64,000 nt of DNA from Endozoicomonas sp965232255 (GCA_965232255.1 OZ246962.1:3162001-3226000); one strand, 5' to 3'; shown: positions 52,255 through 61,324, numbered from the stretch's first letter. The notes: generated by a model not told the origin, from the letters alone. A program made the numbers and translations.

Positions 52255-53910
52255 TCAATGGCCATTGCTGGCACAGGCGTCCGTGGCCGTTGATCTGGTT
52301 GCTACCGGGTTTTGCGTGAAATCGAAGGTCTTGATGCGATGCCAGCGGCCTTCTTGCAGCACTTCGATACGACAAGGCGCTTTGGCATCGTGGTGTTGGT
52401 TCAGGTAGTGGTAGGCGTCCACGGTCAGTTGGGGCACCGGAGTTTGGGCCACCCGTTTCAGCCACCACATCACCGCTTTTTGTCGGGCATAGCCGCCGTG
52501 CTGGAAGCAGACCCATTCGCGCACAATCTCGATGCCACAGCGGTAGGTAACTTGCAGCGATGGCGGTTTGCCGAACTTTTCATGGATGCTGTAGAGCACT
52601 TCGTCCACCGCCAGCCAGTGCGGTTCGATCTGCCTGGTCAGCAGGGCTGCTTCAGAAGCTACAGCGTCGTGTTTTTCTTTTTCCGGGAACTTGTGATGGC
52701 AGACCGGGCAAATCCGCAGGCCAGCAGGGATCAGCTCACAACACTCGGGGCACTCCTTCACCGGCGGTTCTCCCCTGCCCTGCCCGGCCTTGATGTGATC
52801 GACGGTAATCCGGTCTATCGGACCGTGCCGTTCAACGTTGCCCCCGTAGTCCAGTACCAGGCAGTCCGTTTTGCCCGTGGTGGGGCTAATTCGTAGCCCA
52901 CGGCCAAGGATTTGCACGTAAAGGCCGGGTGACTTGGTGGCACGTAGCAAGGCGATCAGGTCGGTGAGTGGCGCGTCGAAGCCGGTGGTCAATACGCCCT
53001 GGCTGGTCAGGGCCTGGATCTTTCCGGCCTTGTAGTCGGCCAATATACGGGCGCGGTCATCTTTCGGGGTTTCGCCGGTAACGCACTCGGCCTCGATGCC
53101 TTCAGCGATCAGCAGTGCTTTTACCTGCCGCGCATGGGCAACACTGACGCAGAAAATCAGCCAGGCTTTGCGGTCCTGGCCGTACTGGATAATTTCCGCC
53201 ACCGCCTTTTCAGTGACGTCGTTCTTGTTGACCGCTTCCTCCATATCGCGGGTCAGGTAATCGCCTTGGCGAGTCCTGACGCCATTGAGGTCAATCTTCT
53301 CCTTGCCGGCCTTGGAACGCAGTGGTGATAGATAGCCATCGTCAATCAACTGCTGGATGTCGGTCTCGTAGATGATCTGGTCAAACAGCGGGTGCTTGCC
53401 CTCGGTCAGCAACCCTTGTTTCATCCGGTACGGCGTGGCGGTGAAGCCGACGATTTTCAGGGCCGGGTTAATGGCCCGCAGACCGGCAATCAGCCGGGAA
53501 TACATCGTTTCCGAGTTTTCGCTGTTGAGCAGGTGGCACTCGTCCATCACCAGCAGGTCAAAGTGGCCTAACTGCCTTGCCCGTTTGTGTACGCTCTGGA
53601 TACTGGCAAACAGTATCCGGGCGTCGGTATTGCGGGAGTTCATGGCCGCCGAATAAATGCCCGTTGGCGCCTCAGGCCACTGGGCGACGATCTTCTCATG
53701 GTTCTGCTCGATGATCTCCTTCACATGGGAGAGGATCAGGAAGCGCTGCTCTGGCCAGTGCCGCATAACGCCGTGGATAAAGTCAGCAATGATCACCGAC
53801 TTGCCACCGCCGGTGCTGACGCACACCAGCGGGTTACCATTGGCGTTGGCAAAATAGCGATAAATGGCGTCAATGGCCTCTTGCTGATACCCGCGCAGTT
53901 CAAAAGCCAT
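52255..53910 (-). CDS. Phage DEAD/DEAH superfamily-2 helicase
   Basis: A 551-residue helicase with Walker A VSTGGGKSVIIADF near residue 33, motif II VMDECHLLN (DECH) near 130, FTATPYRM (motif III), ILGRGLRISP (motif VI) near 335, and a C-terminal zinc-ribbon-like CPECC ... ICPVCHHKF near 385-410. This SSL2/XPB-like type occurs in the replication or recombination modules of many temperate phages. It overlaps its upstream gene by 11 bp, showing a tightly packed operon. I use the ATG at 53910; a GTG one codon earlier is possible. Confidence 0.9.
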   Translation of the reverse strand: MAFELRGYQQEAIDAIYRYFANANGNPLVCVSTGGGKSVIIADFIHGVMRHWPEQRFLILSHVKEIIEQNHEKIVAQWPEAPTGIYSAAMNSRNTDARILFASIQSVHKRARQLGHFDLLVMDECHLLNSENSETMYSRLIAGLRAINPALKIVGFTATPYRMKQGLLTEGKHPLFDQIIYETDIQQLIDDGYLSPLRSKAGKEKIDLNGVRTRQGDYLTRDMEEAVNKNDVTEKAVAEIIQYGQDRKAWLIFCVSVAHARQVKALLIAEGIEAECVTGETPKDDRARILADYKAGKIQALTSQGVLTTGFDAPLTDLIALLRATKSPGLYVQILGRGLRISPTTGKTDCLVLDYGGNVERHGPIDRITVDHIKAGQGRGEPPVKECPECCELIPAGLRICPVCHHKFPEKEKHDAVASEAALLTRQIEPHWLAVDEVLYSIHEKFGKPPSLQVTYRCGIEIVREWVCFQHGGYARQKAVMWWLKRVAQTPVPQLTVDAYHYLNQHHDAKAPCRIEVLQEGRWHRIKTFDFTQNPVATRSTATDACASNGH

Positions 53911-54217
53911 CACCGCCTCGCTTCATATCGGCGATGATCTGGTTGGCGATGCGCTCTACTTGCTTCCGGTCAATGGGGCTGATTTTCTCGGTGTTGGCTT
54001 CGTACCGTCTGCATTCGTGGAATTGTTGGGCAACCCGGTGCATCAGCACCAGAGTCAGCTCCTGGATGAACGACACAGTGTTGATTTTTGCGTCATCGAA
54101 AAATTGGATACCCAGTATATCCTGCTCCTGTTGACCGGCTTCGATGATCGAAACGATGTGAGCCATCTGGTTGTCGGTGCTGCGCAGGTGAACGGTCACG
54201 TCCTTATTGTTTTTCAT
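53900..54217 (-). CDS. Phage hypothetical protein, early operon
   Basis: A 105-residue soluble, mainly helical protein with no recognised domain (VHLRSTDNQMAHIVSI ... QELTLVLMHRVAQQFHECRR). It overlaps both neighbours (11 and 14 bp) in the leftward early operon, so it is likely to be translated. A role with the helicase is only guessed from position. Confidence 0.65.
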   Translation of the reverse strand: MKNNKDVTVHLRSTDNQMAHIVSIIEAGQQEQDILGIQFFDDAKINTVSFIQELTLVLMHRVAQQFHECRRYEANTEKISPIDRKQVERIANQIIADMKRGGDGF

Positions 54218-54602
54218 GGCTAATCTCTCTCGCTTTGATCATCTTGTCCGCAACGGCGTAGGAAAGATTCACTGCCTGCTCGATGGTGGTGCCCCGGTTG
54301 GCGCTAAACTCACCGACCAGGGCGGCAATGGCAAACAGGTCCCGTAGCTGGATGGTCTGGTTTTGCCATTGCTCTAGCTGTTGCTCCAGGTTGTTGATGG
54401 TTTCATCGCAAGCGGCCTTTGCGTAGCAGTCAAACTTGTCGCTGTCGTCTATCAAATAGTGGGTGACGGGTGGGTAAAAATTCCCCTGCTGGTAATCGGT
54501 GATGCACAGCCCGTTATCCCATTGGAGGCCAATCAGCTCGAACTGATCCTTGCCCGGCGGGTTGTCTGCGGAGATGAAACGATAGCGTTTGGTCAGGTTC
54601 AT
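54204..54602 (-). CDS. Phage hypothetical protein, early operon
   Basis: A 132-residue protein with a beta-rich N-terminal part (FELIGLQWDNGLCITDYQ) and a helical C-terminal part with a short coiled coil (NNLEQQLEQWQNQ). No family is recognised. It starts with an ATGA overlap at the nuclease gene's stop and ends 14 bp inside the next gene, so it is translationally coupled on both sides. Confidence 0.65.
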   Translation of the reverse strand: MNLTKRYRFISADNPPGKDQFELIGLQWDNGLCITDYQQGNFYPPVTHYLIDDSDKFDCYAKAACDETINNLEQQLEQWQNQTIQLRDLFAIAALVGEFSANRGTTIEQAVNLSYAVADKMIKAREISHEKQ

Positions 54603-55657
54603 TCGTGGTGATCCTCAATGGTGCCATCAAACCGGTCTTTTAATTGCGCCAGCTTGTCGTCGGTTAACAGACCTTTGTGGTCTACTGCCCTGATTTCTTG
54701 GGACGACCACTGGCCGGACTGGTCGCCGGTGATAAATTCCTTGCCGTCTGCCTTGAGCCGGTATCTGATCCAGTACTCGCCGCTGTCCACCGGTTCGGCA
54801 AACTGCTCCAGCAGGTAGGGGTTATAGAGGTGTGCGTCGCAACCGTTTTTCTGCACCGACAGCGGGATCTCCATATCGTGCCGGGCGCAATGCCATTCAC
54901 CCTCTTCGATGGGGGTGCTGTGCAGGCAGGTACGACAGTTCACCGCCGGGGCTGTTTGCCCGTGGCAGATGGCGTGGTGGTCGCAGAACTTGCACAGATA
55001 CCAGCTCGGGTCATCGCTGATTTTGTTTGTTGGCCATTCACTGTCGATGATGGCGCTGGCGCGATCCAGGCAGGCTTTGCCAATGGCAGGATCAAGGCGA
55101 ACCCGCTCGCCATAGAGTTCATCGGTGTTCTTGTTGACCGCAATATAAAAGGCGCGGGTCAGTTGTGGGTTGGCCAGGTACATATAGACCTGCATCTGGG
55201 CAAAGTGCTCCGGCTTGGCTTCCTGTACGCCCTTCTTGACCAGATTGTTGAAGGATTTTTCGTTGTGGGTTTTCATCTCGATCAGGTGCCAGGTCCTGGG
55301 CGCTTCGATAAAGCCCTGACCCACCCCGTCAAAGGAGCCGCCAAAGTGCCCGTTGCAGGCAGAGACCCGGAACTGCCCGCCGGTGGCTGGATCGGTTTCA
55401 AAGACCGTGATGCCGACACTGCGCAGGTCAGCCACAAACCGTTCCTCGGCCAGATGGCCAGTCTGAAACAGTCGCAGCAATTGGCCACTGTGCCTGACCG
55501 TCGTGCACCAGTGGAAAGTGTACCAGAGCGCTCGGTCGCAGGGTCTGCCGATCAGTGAGCCGCCAAGGTGTGCACGAAGGCCGTCGTCCTGATGGTTCTC
55601 ATAATGCCGGACGATGGCCTTGATGGTGGTGTTGTCGGGTTCGGGGATGTTCACCAT
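54599..55657 (-). CDS. PD-(D/E)xK exonuclease, Cas4/RecB-like phage recombination protein
   Basis: A ~352-residue nuclease candidate. SFDGVGQGF near residue 107 followed by WHLIEMKTHNEKSF near 123 gives the D...ExK core. CKFCDHHAICHG near 232 with a further CRTC suggests a metal or iron-sulfur cluster as in Cas4/AddB-type nucleases. With the DUF669 protein and the Sak4-like ATPase upstream it forms a recombination set: end resection, strand binding and annealing. I chose the ATG at 55657; the frame extends to 55693. Confidence 0.75.
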   Translation of the reverse strand: MVNIPEPDNTTIKAIVRHYENHQDDGLRAHLGGSLIGRPCDRALWYTFHWCTTVRHSGQLLRLFQTGHLAEERFVADLRSVGITVFETDPATGGQFRVSACNGHFGGSFDGVGQGFIEAPRTWHLIEMKTHNEKSFNNLVKKGVQEAKPEHFAQMQVYMYLANPQLTRAFYIAVNKNTDELYGERVRLDPAIGKACLDRASAIIDSEWPTNKISDDPSWYLCKFCDHHAICHGQTAPAVNCRTCLHSTPIEEGEWHCARHDMEIPLSVQKNGCDAHLYNPYLLEQFAEPVDSGEYWIRYRLKADGKEFITGDQSGQWSSQEIRAVDHKGLLTDDKLAQLKDRFDGTIEDHHE

Positions 55658-55711
55658 GGTTAACTTTCCCTGAGTAAAGGGTGGGCAAACCACCCTTTGC
55701 GTTTGAACGAA

Positions 55712-56284
55712 TTACTTCTGTCCCCACGGTGGTGCCGAGTACTGCGCGGCGGGATGACCGACCGGCGGTTGTTGGGTTGCGGATTGTTGCTGGTGTGTAG
55801 GCTGTTGTTGGGCTTGAGGTTGTTGCGCTTGCTGTGCCGGCGCGGACTGGTGATAAGCCGGTGCCTGCTGTTGTGGCGTGTATTGCATCGGCTGGCCACC
55901 GACGTTGATCCATTTTTTCACTTCGTTCTTTGGCCCGTAACCGGGATCGTTTTTAATGACGATGCGGATTCGTACCACCTGGTTCAACAGTTGCTCTGTA
56001 TCGCTGATCATGGGCTGGCCAATGGCGTGGGCGATGCGGCTTAACTCTTTGCGGCCGATTTCCTCCGCCTTCGGGCTGCTGTTGACGATGTTGTGCTGAG
56101 ACCACAACTTCCGGCTTTCGTATTGGCCTTCCATGATGGTGTAGGTCAGCTTCACCATACGACCACCGGTTTTGGTGTTTTCCAGGGACGATTCGGTGAT
56201 CATGGTCAGGTATTCTCCGGCAGGCAGCGGTTCAAACTCGTCGGTGGGATCGTAGTCGCCTGCTGTAAAACCAAGCTGGGCCAT
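55712..56284 (-). CDS. DUF669 protein, probable phage ssDNA-binding protein
   Basis: A 190-residue protein of the DUF669 family, which is often found beside recombinases and is thought to bind single-stranded DNA. The N-terminal ~130 residues hold the folded part (FEPLPAGEYLTMITESSLEN, KTGGRMVKLTYTIMEG). The tail is Gln/Pro/Ala-rich and low-complexity and ends PPWGQK, like a disordered SSB tail but without the acidic tip. The ATG is at 56284, 11 bp after the Sak4-like gene. Confidence 0.82.
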   Translation of the reverse strand: MAQLGFTAGDYDPTDEFEPLPAGEYLTMITESSLENTKTGGRMVKLTYTIMEGQYESRKLWSQHNIVNSSPKAEEIGRKELSRIAHAIGQPMISDTEQLLNQVVRIRIVIKNDPGYGPKNEVKKWINVGGQPMQYTPQQQAPAYHQSAPAQQAQQPQAQQQPTHQQQSATQQPPVGHPAAQYSAPPWGQK

Positions 56285-56295
56285 AGGAGTTCTCC

Positions 56296-57069
56296 TTATT
56301 GTTGGCTGTTGGGTTTGCTCAGGGCGTCACTGAATGCCTGCCAGCACAGCGGCAGCTCGGGGGGCAAGCCGTAACGGTTCTTGGCGATGAAGCTGGGGCG
56401 GGCTTCGGGGTAGAGGTAACGCTGGCCGGTACTGATGCCCCGGGATTTGGTTTTGTTGAAACCAGCTTCTTCTTTCTCGATGACCGTCTTGTAATCCGCG
56501 AACATCACACAATCGACGGACTCCTGCACAAGATCGCTGGCCCGCTTGTGCAGCTTGATCTGGTAGCGGTCGTAGCTGTCGGTCATGGGACTTTCAAAGC
56601 GCTTGATCTCCGAGTGGGCAATCAGGATAAACGCCATGCTCCGGTCATTGCGCAGGTCAAACAAGGCAGACAACAACTGTCGCCATAAATCGAGAGCCAG
56701 CATGTAGCCCTTGCCAAAACCAAAGTCCTCGATGGATTGGTAACGCTCGCCTTTTGGCCCGACGTAGCGATCACACAGATGGGTCCAGAGCAGCGGTTCC
56801 AGATGATCCAGGCTGTCCAGAACCACTGTCTGGTAGTTGTGCTGCGAGGTGTGCAGAATGTTCAGGGCATCGAGCACGTCCTGAAACGTCTGCATCAACG
56901 GAAAGGCGTCCACTTCCAGTTTGCCCAGGCCATCCTCGGTCTGGATAAAGATGGGGTTCGGCGCACTGGAACCGAGCGTGGTTTTGCCGACACCGGCCGG
57001 GCCATGCAGCACGATCCGTGGTGCCTTGATGCCGGTGGATCGGCTGATGGATTCCAGGGAGATGGCCAT
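56296..57069 (-). CDS. Sak4-like RecA-fold ATPase (AAA_24)
   Basis: A 257-residue P-loop ATPase. Walker A is LHGPAGVGKTTLGSS near residue 22, Walker B is QTVVLDSLDHLEP near residue 82, and a sensor His is in ILIAHSE. This is the AAA_24 group, including Sak4 single-strand annealing proteins, where a reduced RecA fold works with an SSB-like partner; here that would be the DUF669 product. The start overlaps the upstream gene's stop by one base (TAATG). Confidence 0.85.
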   Translation of the reverse strand: MAISLESISRSTGIKAPRIVLHGPAGVGKTTLGSSAPNPIFIQTEDGLGKLEVDAFPLMQTFQDVLDALNILHTSQHNYQTVVLDSLDHLEPLLWTHLCDRYVGPKGERYQSIEDFGFGKGYMLALDLWRQLLSALFDLRNDRSMAFILIAHSEIKRFESPMTDSYDRYQIKLHKRASDLVQESVDCVMFADYKTVIEKEEAGFNKTKSRGISTGQRYLYPEARPSFIAKNRYGLPPELPLCWQAFSDALSKPNSQQ

Positions 57070-57479
57070 TACTTCACCTCCAGGCGCTTGAATGTCACCG
57101 CCACTTTTTTCGGTTTGGTGGTGACCGCCTCGGCCACGATGTGGTAAGCAGCCGGGTCAAGCCCTTGCAGGCTTTTCAGTTGGCGGGTGTCGATTTCCAG
57201 CCGGGTTCGGATCACTTTGGATGCCACAGCAGGCAAAACCCGGTGTTTGATTTCTTCCCACTTTTTCGCGTCCAGGGTACGGGTAAAACCGGCGGTGGTG
57301 GTGACCTTGTAATAACTGCCCCTGGTCGTATGGCTCCCCTCGTCCTTGACCCCGACCAGTTCACTCAACAGCTGTTCGATGTGCAGACGATGGTTGCGGG
57401 CAGCAGCTTCACTATCCTTGGCTTTCTCCAACTCGTAGGCGAGTTCATCCAGCCGTGAAGCATTATTGCTTTCGGTCAT
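57069..57479 (-). CDS. Phage hypothetical protein of recombination module
   Basis: A 136-residue helical, basic protein with an N-terminal coiled coil (RLDELAYELEKAKDSEAAAR) and a C-terminal half ending KKVAVTFKRLEVK. I know similar proteins beside Sak4-like genes but no function. It is coupled to the ATPase by a 1-bp overlap. The ATG is at 57479. Confidence 0.7.
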   Translation of the reverse strand: MTESNNASRLDELAYELEKAKDSEAAARNHRLHIEQLLSELVGVKDEGSHTTRGSYYKVTTTAGFTRTLDAKKWEEIKHRVLPAVASKVIRTRLEIDTRQLKSLQGLDPAAYHIVAEAVTTKPKKVAVTFKRLEVK

Positions 57480-57515
57480 GGCGTTTTCCTTGTTGTTGTG
57501 GCGGAGTTTGAGTGG

Positions 57516-57818
57516 TTAGTCGTCAGTACCTTGTCTGGCACCTGGATTGATCGTTCGCTTGGGAGCCCTGCGGATTTGAATGGTTCGCTGTTGGATGTGA
57601 GTCAAGTCAATCAAAAAGCCGTTAACGGTAAAGCGTGTCGGCAAAACCGTAGGCATTGATGTTTGGAGCGTGTTGATTTGTTCGTAAAGAATGGTTTGCA
57701 ACAACTCGATACGGTCGCTGGTTGCTTTGCTTCTCTGATCCCGAGATTGTTCCTTGAGGGAGAACATGTCTTTTGCCGTTAAGCCAATCGCTTTTCCCAG
57801 AATGAATAGGTTATTCAT
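57516..57818 (-). CDS. Phage hypothetical protein, first gene of leftward operon
   Basis: A ~100-residue basic protein (FILGKAIGLTAKDMFSLKEQ, SKATSDRIELLQTIL, then IQIRRAPKRTI). No domain is recognised; a small early regulator is possible. The ATG at 57818 with an upstream GGA is preferred over the TTG at 57824. The 210-bp gap to the repressor gene contains a G+C-rich imperfect hairpin (about 57914-57933) and should hold the leftward promoter or terminator. Confidence 0.6.
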   Translation of the reverse strand: MNNLFILGKAIGLTAKDMFSLKEQSRDQRSKATSDRIELLQTILYEQINTLQTSMPTVLPTRFTVNGFLIDLTHIQQRTIQIRRAPKRTINPGARQGTDD

Positions 57819-58028
57819 GAACAATTATCCGTTTACATTTTATGTTTATTTTTTTTAACCTAGCCTGCCTTGAGAGTGATTTTCTGTCAACAAAATATAT
57901 TAACTCTTGACAGGCGGGAGGGTTCCTCCCCGCACTGGCAGGAGCGGCAAGACCAAAAACGATGATCTTCAGCTGGCAGGGAGAGTGGAGAAGCTCACCT
58001 CCCGGACGGAGAGTACACTGGAGAAAGA

Positions 58029-58643
58029 TTATCCAAAGTACTGAAAGCTACCGATGGCACGACCAATATAGCGATCTCTCTCAACTTCCAGATTCAGGAA
58101 ACGGGCATTGGAAAACACCAGGAATGACTTGCCATTTGCCTCTTCGTAAATGCCGGCCACCGGGGATTGATCTTGAAATAGGCTGAGTTTGCCAAACTCC
58201 AGGGGAATTTGCGGATCGATAAACAACACGCTGCCGTGAGGCAAGGAAGGCAGATTCTGCATCTGGGTATCCATCGCGGAGCCGATCAACGAAAAGGAAA
58301 ATGATTTTTCGCTGCAATCAACCGGACAGGTTGACCATTCTGTCTTCTCAGAAGCGATGCCGGAAGTGAGCCAGTCAACAATATCCCGGTAAGTCGTCAG
58401 ATGTGGGACAGAACGACCCCGAGGGTCATCCTGACTGACGCCCGTTATCAGGTATGCAGGCGAGACATTCAGGATAGCTGCAATCTGATATTGCAACCTT
58501 GTCGTATTTTTTTTAGACAATGCCCGGTCGCCCTTCAGCCAGACCGATACTGCTGCCTTGGTCACACCGATGGCCTTGGCCAGGTCAGCCTGCGACATAT
58601 CTTTTTTGGCCAGCAATGTTTTCGTGCGCTCTTTCCAGTCCAT
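58029..58643 (-). CDS. cI-like prophage repressor with degenerate S24 domain
   Basis: A 204-residue repressor. The N-terminal helix-turn-helix (QADLAKAIGVTKAAVSVWL near residue 20) binds operators. The C-terminal half follows the LexA/S24 layout (FSLIGSAMDTQM ... LPHGSVLFIDP ... YEEANGKSFLVFSN). The motif normally reading G-D-S-M, whose Ser is the nucleophile, is here G-S-A-M, and the Lys expected in the later strand is not evident. Self-cleavage is probably lost, which would mean RecA-independent induction. It lies between the divergently acting early operons, facing an operator-rich gap. Confidence 0.85.
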   Translation of the reverse strand: MDWKERTKTLLAKKDMSQADLAKAIGVTKAAVSVWLKGDRALSKKNTTRLQYQIAAILNVSPAYLITGVSQDDPRGRSVPHLTTYRDIVDWLTSGIASEKTEWSTCPVDCSEKSFSFSLIGSAMDTQMQNLPSLPHGSVLFIDPQIPLEFGKLSLFQDQSPVAGIYEEANGKSFLVFSNARFLNLEVERDRYIGRAIGSFQYFG

Positions 58644-58776
58644 CGACTCATATTTCCTGATTTTTCTTATATCGCCAGAATAAGGGGCACCGGAGGTAAC
58701 CGCCGGAATCGATTGTCAGACACCATTCACCCACCTCTTGTTTCAGCGGCAACATGGCTCACCCCAATGTACTCAG

Positions 58777-58804
58777 GTACACAATGTACACAATGTACAC
58801 CAAT
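58777..58804. repeat. Tandem 9-bp iterons in control region
   Basis: GTACACAAT occurs twice in perfect tandem and a third time as GTACACCAAT. A related AATGTAC lies just upstream (about 58766). Each contains the palindromic core TGTACA, so this is a plausible array of operator sites for the repressor or an early Cro-like regulator. Confidence 0.7.
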
Positions 58805-58903
58805 AGACCAACCCAATGCATTTAAGGCTTGGAATCAGGACAAATGGTTAAACGATAATCGGATCATTATTGAATGATGAATAAAATTAGTAAATCAAAA
58901 TGC

Positions 58904-58915
58904 TTTACTAGTAAA
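58904..58915. promoter_or_regulatory. Candidate operator palindrome
   Basis: A perfect 12-bp palindrome, TTTACTAGTAAA, with close half sites TTAGTAAA (about 58888) and ATTAGTCAA (about 58917) on either side, 20 bp before a possible -35 box. Confidence 0.55.
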
Positions 58916-59059
58916 AATTAGTCAATTTTTTTTGTTGACTTATTAGAGCTGCCGCTGTTAGTGGTTTTAGTCACTTTCCCAAGTCCTGCCTGACTCGGCT
59001 ATGAAGCCCTGACACCAGCTTTGGAAAGAAAGACAACAACAAGACAGGAAGCAAGCGTT

Positions 59060-61057
59060 ATGGAAGAGAACTTACCTGATACCACCGTCAACGCCTGGCA
59101 ACTGAACGAAGCCGGTTTGTCCATCGTCCCGCTCGGCTCACCGTTTGAGCAACCGCCGGCCTGGTTCGTCGATGGCCGCTGTTCCGGCGACCAGGAAAAG
59201 GCGAAGGCCGAATGGCCAAAAGCCCCGCGCTTCCGCTGGAAGCAATACCAGGACAAAGCGCCGAATGACGGCCAGATCGAGCAATGGACGACACAGTTCC
59301 CCCATACCAACTGGGCAATCATCACCGGCCACAAGGTGGTGGTGGTCGATGCCGACAGCGCTGAGGCGGTGCAATTCATCGAGGACGGCGGTATTACCCG
59401 GACACCACTGTGCGCCATAACCAGCAAGGGCAAGCACTACTACTTCCGGGCCAACCCAGACTATCCGGTGCACAACTCCGTGCGCAAGAACCGGATCGAC
59501 CTGCGTGGCATTGGTGGCTACGTGGTAGCCCCCGGCAGCACCCACGCCGACGGTACGCTCTACCGCTGGGAGGTTGACGGGTCTATGGACATCCGTGACC
59601 TGCACGACCTGCCCGTGCTCTCCCCGGACGACGTTGCCGCCATCAACGGTTTCAATGGCCAGTCGGCACAGGAGAAACCCGTCGGTGACCTGGGCTTCTC
59701 CACCGATCAGTACCCGCTGCCCCACGACGGCAGTAACCTGTCTGAAGGACAGGGCCGCAATAATGCTGCTGCAAGCATGGCCGGCCAGTTGTTGCGCCAG
59801 AACCATTCGTTGCGCGAGGTCAAAGTCATTCTTGATCGGTGGAACCAGTCAAATACACCACCACTGTCCGATGCTGAACTGAACACCACCATTGCCAGCA
59901 TCGTTCGCACCCACAGCAGCAACAATCCCAGTGCAGCGATACGGGTTGAGCCACTGCCCGATAACCCGCCAAAGTTTGTCTTCAGTCACGTCAAGGAACT
60001 GGTCAAGGGAGTAAAACCCATCAACTGGCTGATCAAGGGCTTTCTGGAAATGGACAGCCTGTCGTTGATGTTCGGCGAGCCGGCCTGCGGCAAGTCATTT
60101 TCCGCCATCGACCTGGCCTGTTGCGTGGCCACCGGCAAGGACTGGCACGGCAAGCCGGTCAAACGTCCGGGACCGGTATTCTACATCGCCGGGGAAGGCT
60201 TCAACGGCCTCTCCCGTCGCCTGATGGCCTGGCAGGTGTCGTATGGGCACAACCTGCGCAATGTGCCGATCTATATCAGCCAGAGCGCCGCGTCGCTCAC
60301 CGACCTGGCCAACGCCCGACTGGTCAGTGCCAGCATTGAGGAAATTGTTGAAGAGACCGGCGGCAAGGCACCTTCCATGATTGTTATTGACACCCTGGCG
60401 CGCAATTTTGGCCCTGCTGATGAAAACTCAACGCGGGAAATGAGCACCTTCATCGGTCACATTGACGGGTATTTACGCTCGAAATATCGCTGCAACGTGC
60501 TGATCGTGCACCACACCGGGGTTGGCTCAAAAGACCGGGCACGAGGCAACAGTGCGCTCAAGGGCGCTTTGGACGCTGAGTATGCCGTAGTCAAATCAGA
60601 CGACGAGGTAACTATAACCGCAAAAAAAATGAAGGACGCTGACGAGCCGGACCCCATGAACTTCCTGTTCAACCCTGTGCGACTGCCGTTTATGGATGAA
60701 GAAGGCGAGCCGCAGTACAGCTGTATTCTGAAGCATTACGACCCGAATATGGCCGATGAACTCAAACCGAAAAACACCCCGGAAAACCGCCTTGGAGAGC
60801 GCCAGGTCAAAATTATTGAAACCCTCAACAACCTGATCGAAAACGCCCAGAAGATCCTGCGCAACAGTGGTCGTGATCCACTCAATGCCCGGATAGAACT
60901 GAAAAACCTCAAGGATGATTGCTACGAGCAGGGTTTTATCTGTTCCAAGCACTGGCGGAGAACCATCGATACGATGATTTACCGGGGCTTTTTAGCGGTT
61001 GATGCGCCTTTTGTTACGGTCACAAACAAGGGTCAGGAGGCACTCAAAAATGGCTGA
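59060..61057 (+). CDS. Phage bifunctional primase-polymerase / RepA-like helicase
   Basis: A 665-residue replication protein. The N-terminal ~190 residues are a Prim-Pol (AEP) domain with catalytic VVVDADSAE near residue 95, SKGKHYYFR, and DLRGIGGYVVAPGS near residue 150. A middle segment (GQGRNNAAASMAGQLLRQ) resembles primase C-terminal domains. The C-terminal half is a RepA-type hexameric helicase: Walker A FGEPACGKSFSAID near 340, Walker B MIVIDTLARNFG, and VLIVHHTG. It would prime and unwind phage DNA at the origin. The ATG at 59060 has a GGAAGCAAGCG site; the TTG at 59021 is less likely. It is first in the rightward operon. Confidence 0.9.
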   Translation: MEENLPDTTVNAWQLNEAGLSIVPLGSPFEQPPAWFVDGRCSGDQEKAKAEWPKAPRFRWKQYQDKAPNDGQIEQWTTQFPHTNWAIITGHKVVVVDADSAEAVQFIEDGGITRTPLCAITSKGKHYYFRANPDYPVHNSVRKNRIDLRGIGGYVVAPGSTHADGTLYRWEVDGSMDIRDLHDLPVLSPDDVAAINGFNGQSAQEKPVGDLGFSTDQYPLPHDGSNLSEGQGRNNAAASMAGQLLRQNHSLREVKVILDRWNQSNTPPLSDAELNTTIASIVRTHSSNNPSAAIRVEPLPDNPPKFVFSHVKELVKGVKPINWLIKGFLEMDSLSLMFGEPACGKSFSAIDLACCVATGKDWHGKPVKRPGPVFYIAGEGFNGLSRRLMAWQVSYGHNLRNVPIYISQSAASLTDLANARLVSASIEEIVEETGGKAPSMIVIDTLARNFGPADENSTREMSTFIGHIDGYLRSKYRCNVLIVHHTGVGSKDRARGNSALKGALDAEYAVVKSDDEVTITAKKMKDADEPDPMNFLFNPVRLPFMDEEGEPQYSCILKHYDPNMADELKPKNTPENRLGERQVKIIETLNNLIENAQKILRNSGRDPLNARIELKNLKDDCYEQGFICSKHWRRTIDTMIYRGFLAVDAPFVTVTNKGQEALKNG

Positions 61058-61084
61058 CTCAATCGGTCAAATTTTGATCAAAAT

Positions 61085-61108
61085 AACACCCCCCACTGGT
61101 GTTTTTTT
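61085..61108 (+). terminator. Rho-independent terminator after primase gene
   Basis: An AACACC / GGTGTT stem with a 7-base loop followed by TTTTTT, 28 bp past the stop. It is a small classic terminator. Late or antiterminated transcription may pass it. Confidence 0.6.
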
Positions 61109-61206
61109 GCTGACCTCGATTTTTAACCCCCTCCATTCCCCTAGAGCCCTCTATTTTCAAGGCCTACAGACAGGTTGATGCCTTTAGCCGACCCACACCC
61201 CCCACC

Positions 61207-61230
61207 CCGCTCTCTCCTTTAGGAGAGCGG
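61207..61230 (+). repeat. GC-rich hairpin in leader of resolvase gene
   Basis: CCGCTCTCTCCT then TT then AGGAGAGCGG: a near-perfect 10-bp stem with a 2-base bulge, 95 bp before the resolvase start. It could be an mRNA-stability or antitermination element. Confidence 0.4.
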
Positions 61231-61324
61231 AGGTATAGGGGGAGGGGCGAGGGAAGCATGGCAAAAGCACAAGGGCGCGAGGTTTAAGGACAGTTTAAAG
61301 GACAAGGAGTGAAAAGAAAAAGAC

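Larger units (their letters stand above)
58644..59059. promoter_or_regulatory. Prophage control region between repressor and rightward operon
   Basis: No gene. It holds three 9-bp iterons (58777-58804) close to the repressor start, a perfect palindrome, TTTACTAGTAAA (58904-58915), with neighbouring half sites TTAGTAAA and ATTAGTCAA, and a possible -35 box, TTGACT (58935-58940), with no good -10 at the right distance. This is where repressor operators and the rightward early promoter should be. The leader ends with GGAAGCAAGCG before the primase ATG. Confidence 0.6.

Noticed and set aside
53134..57147. Several 60-290-codon plus-strand frames, including 54677-55558
   Set aside because: They lie opposite a tightly overlapping minus-strand operon with recognisable domains, and are antisense shadows of G+C-rich coding DNA.
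61207..61230. GC-rich hairpin as a riboswitch or RNA gene
   Set aside because: A single short stem without other conserved structure; not enough for an RNA call.
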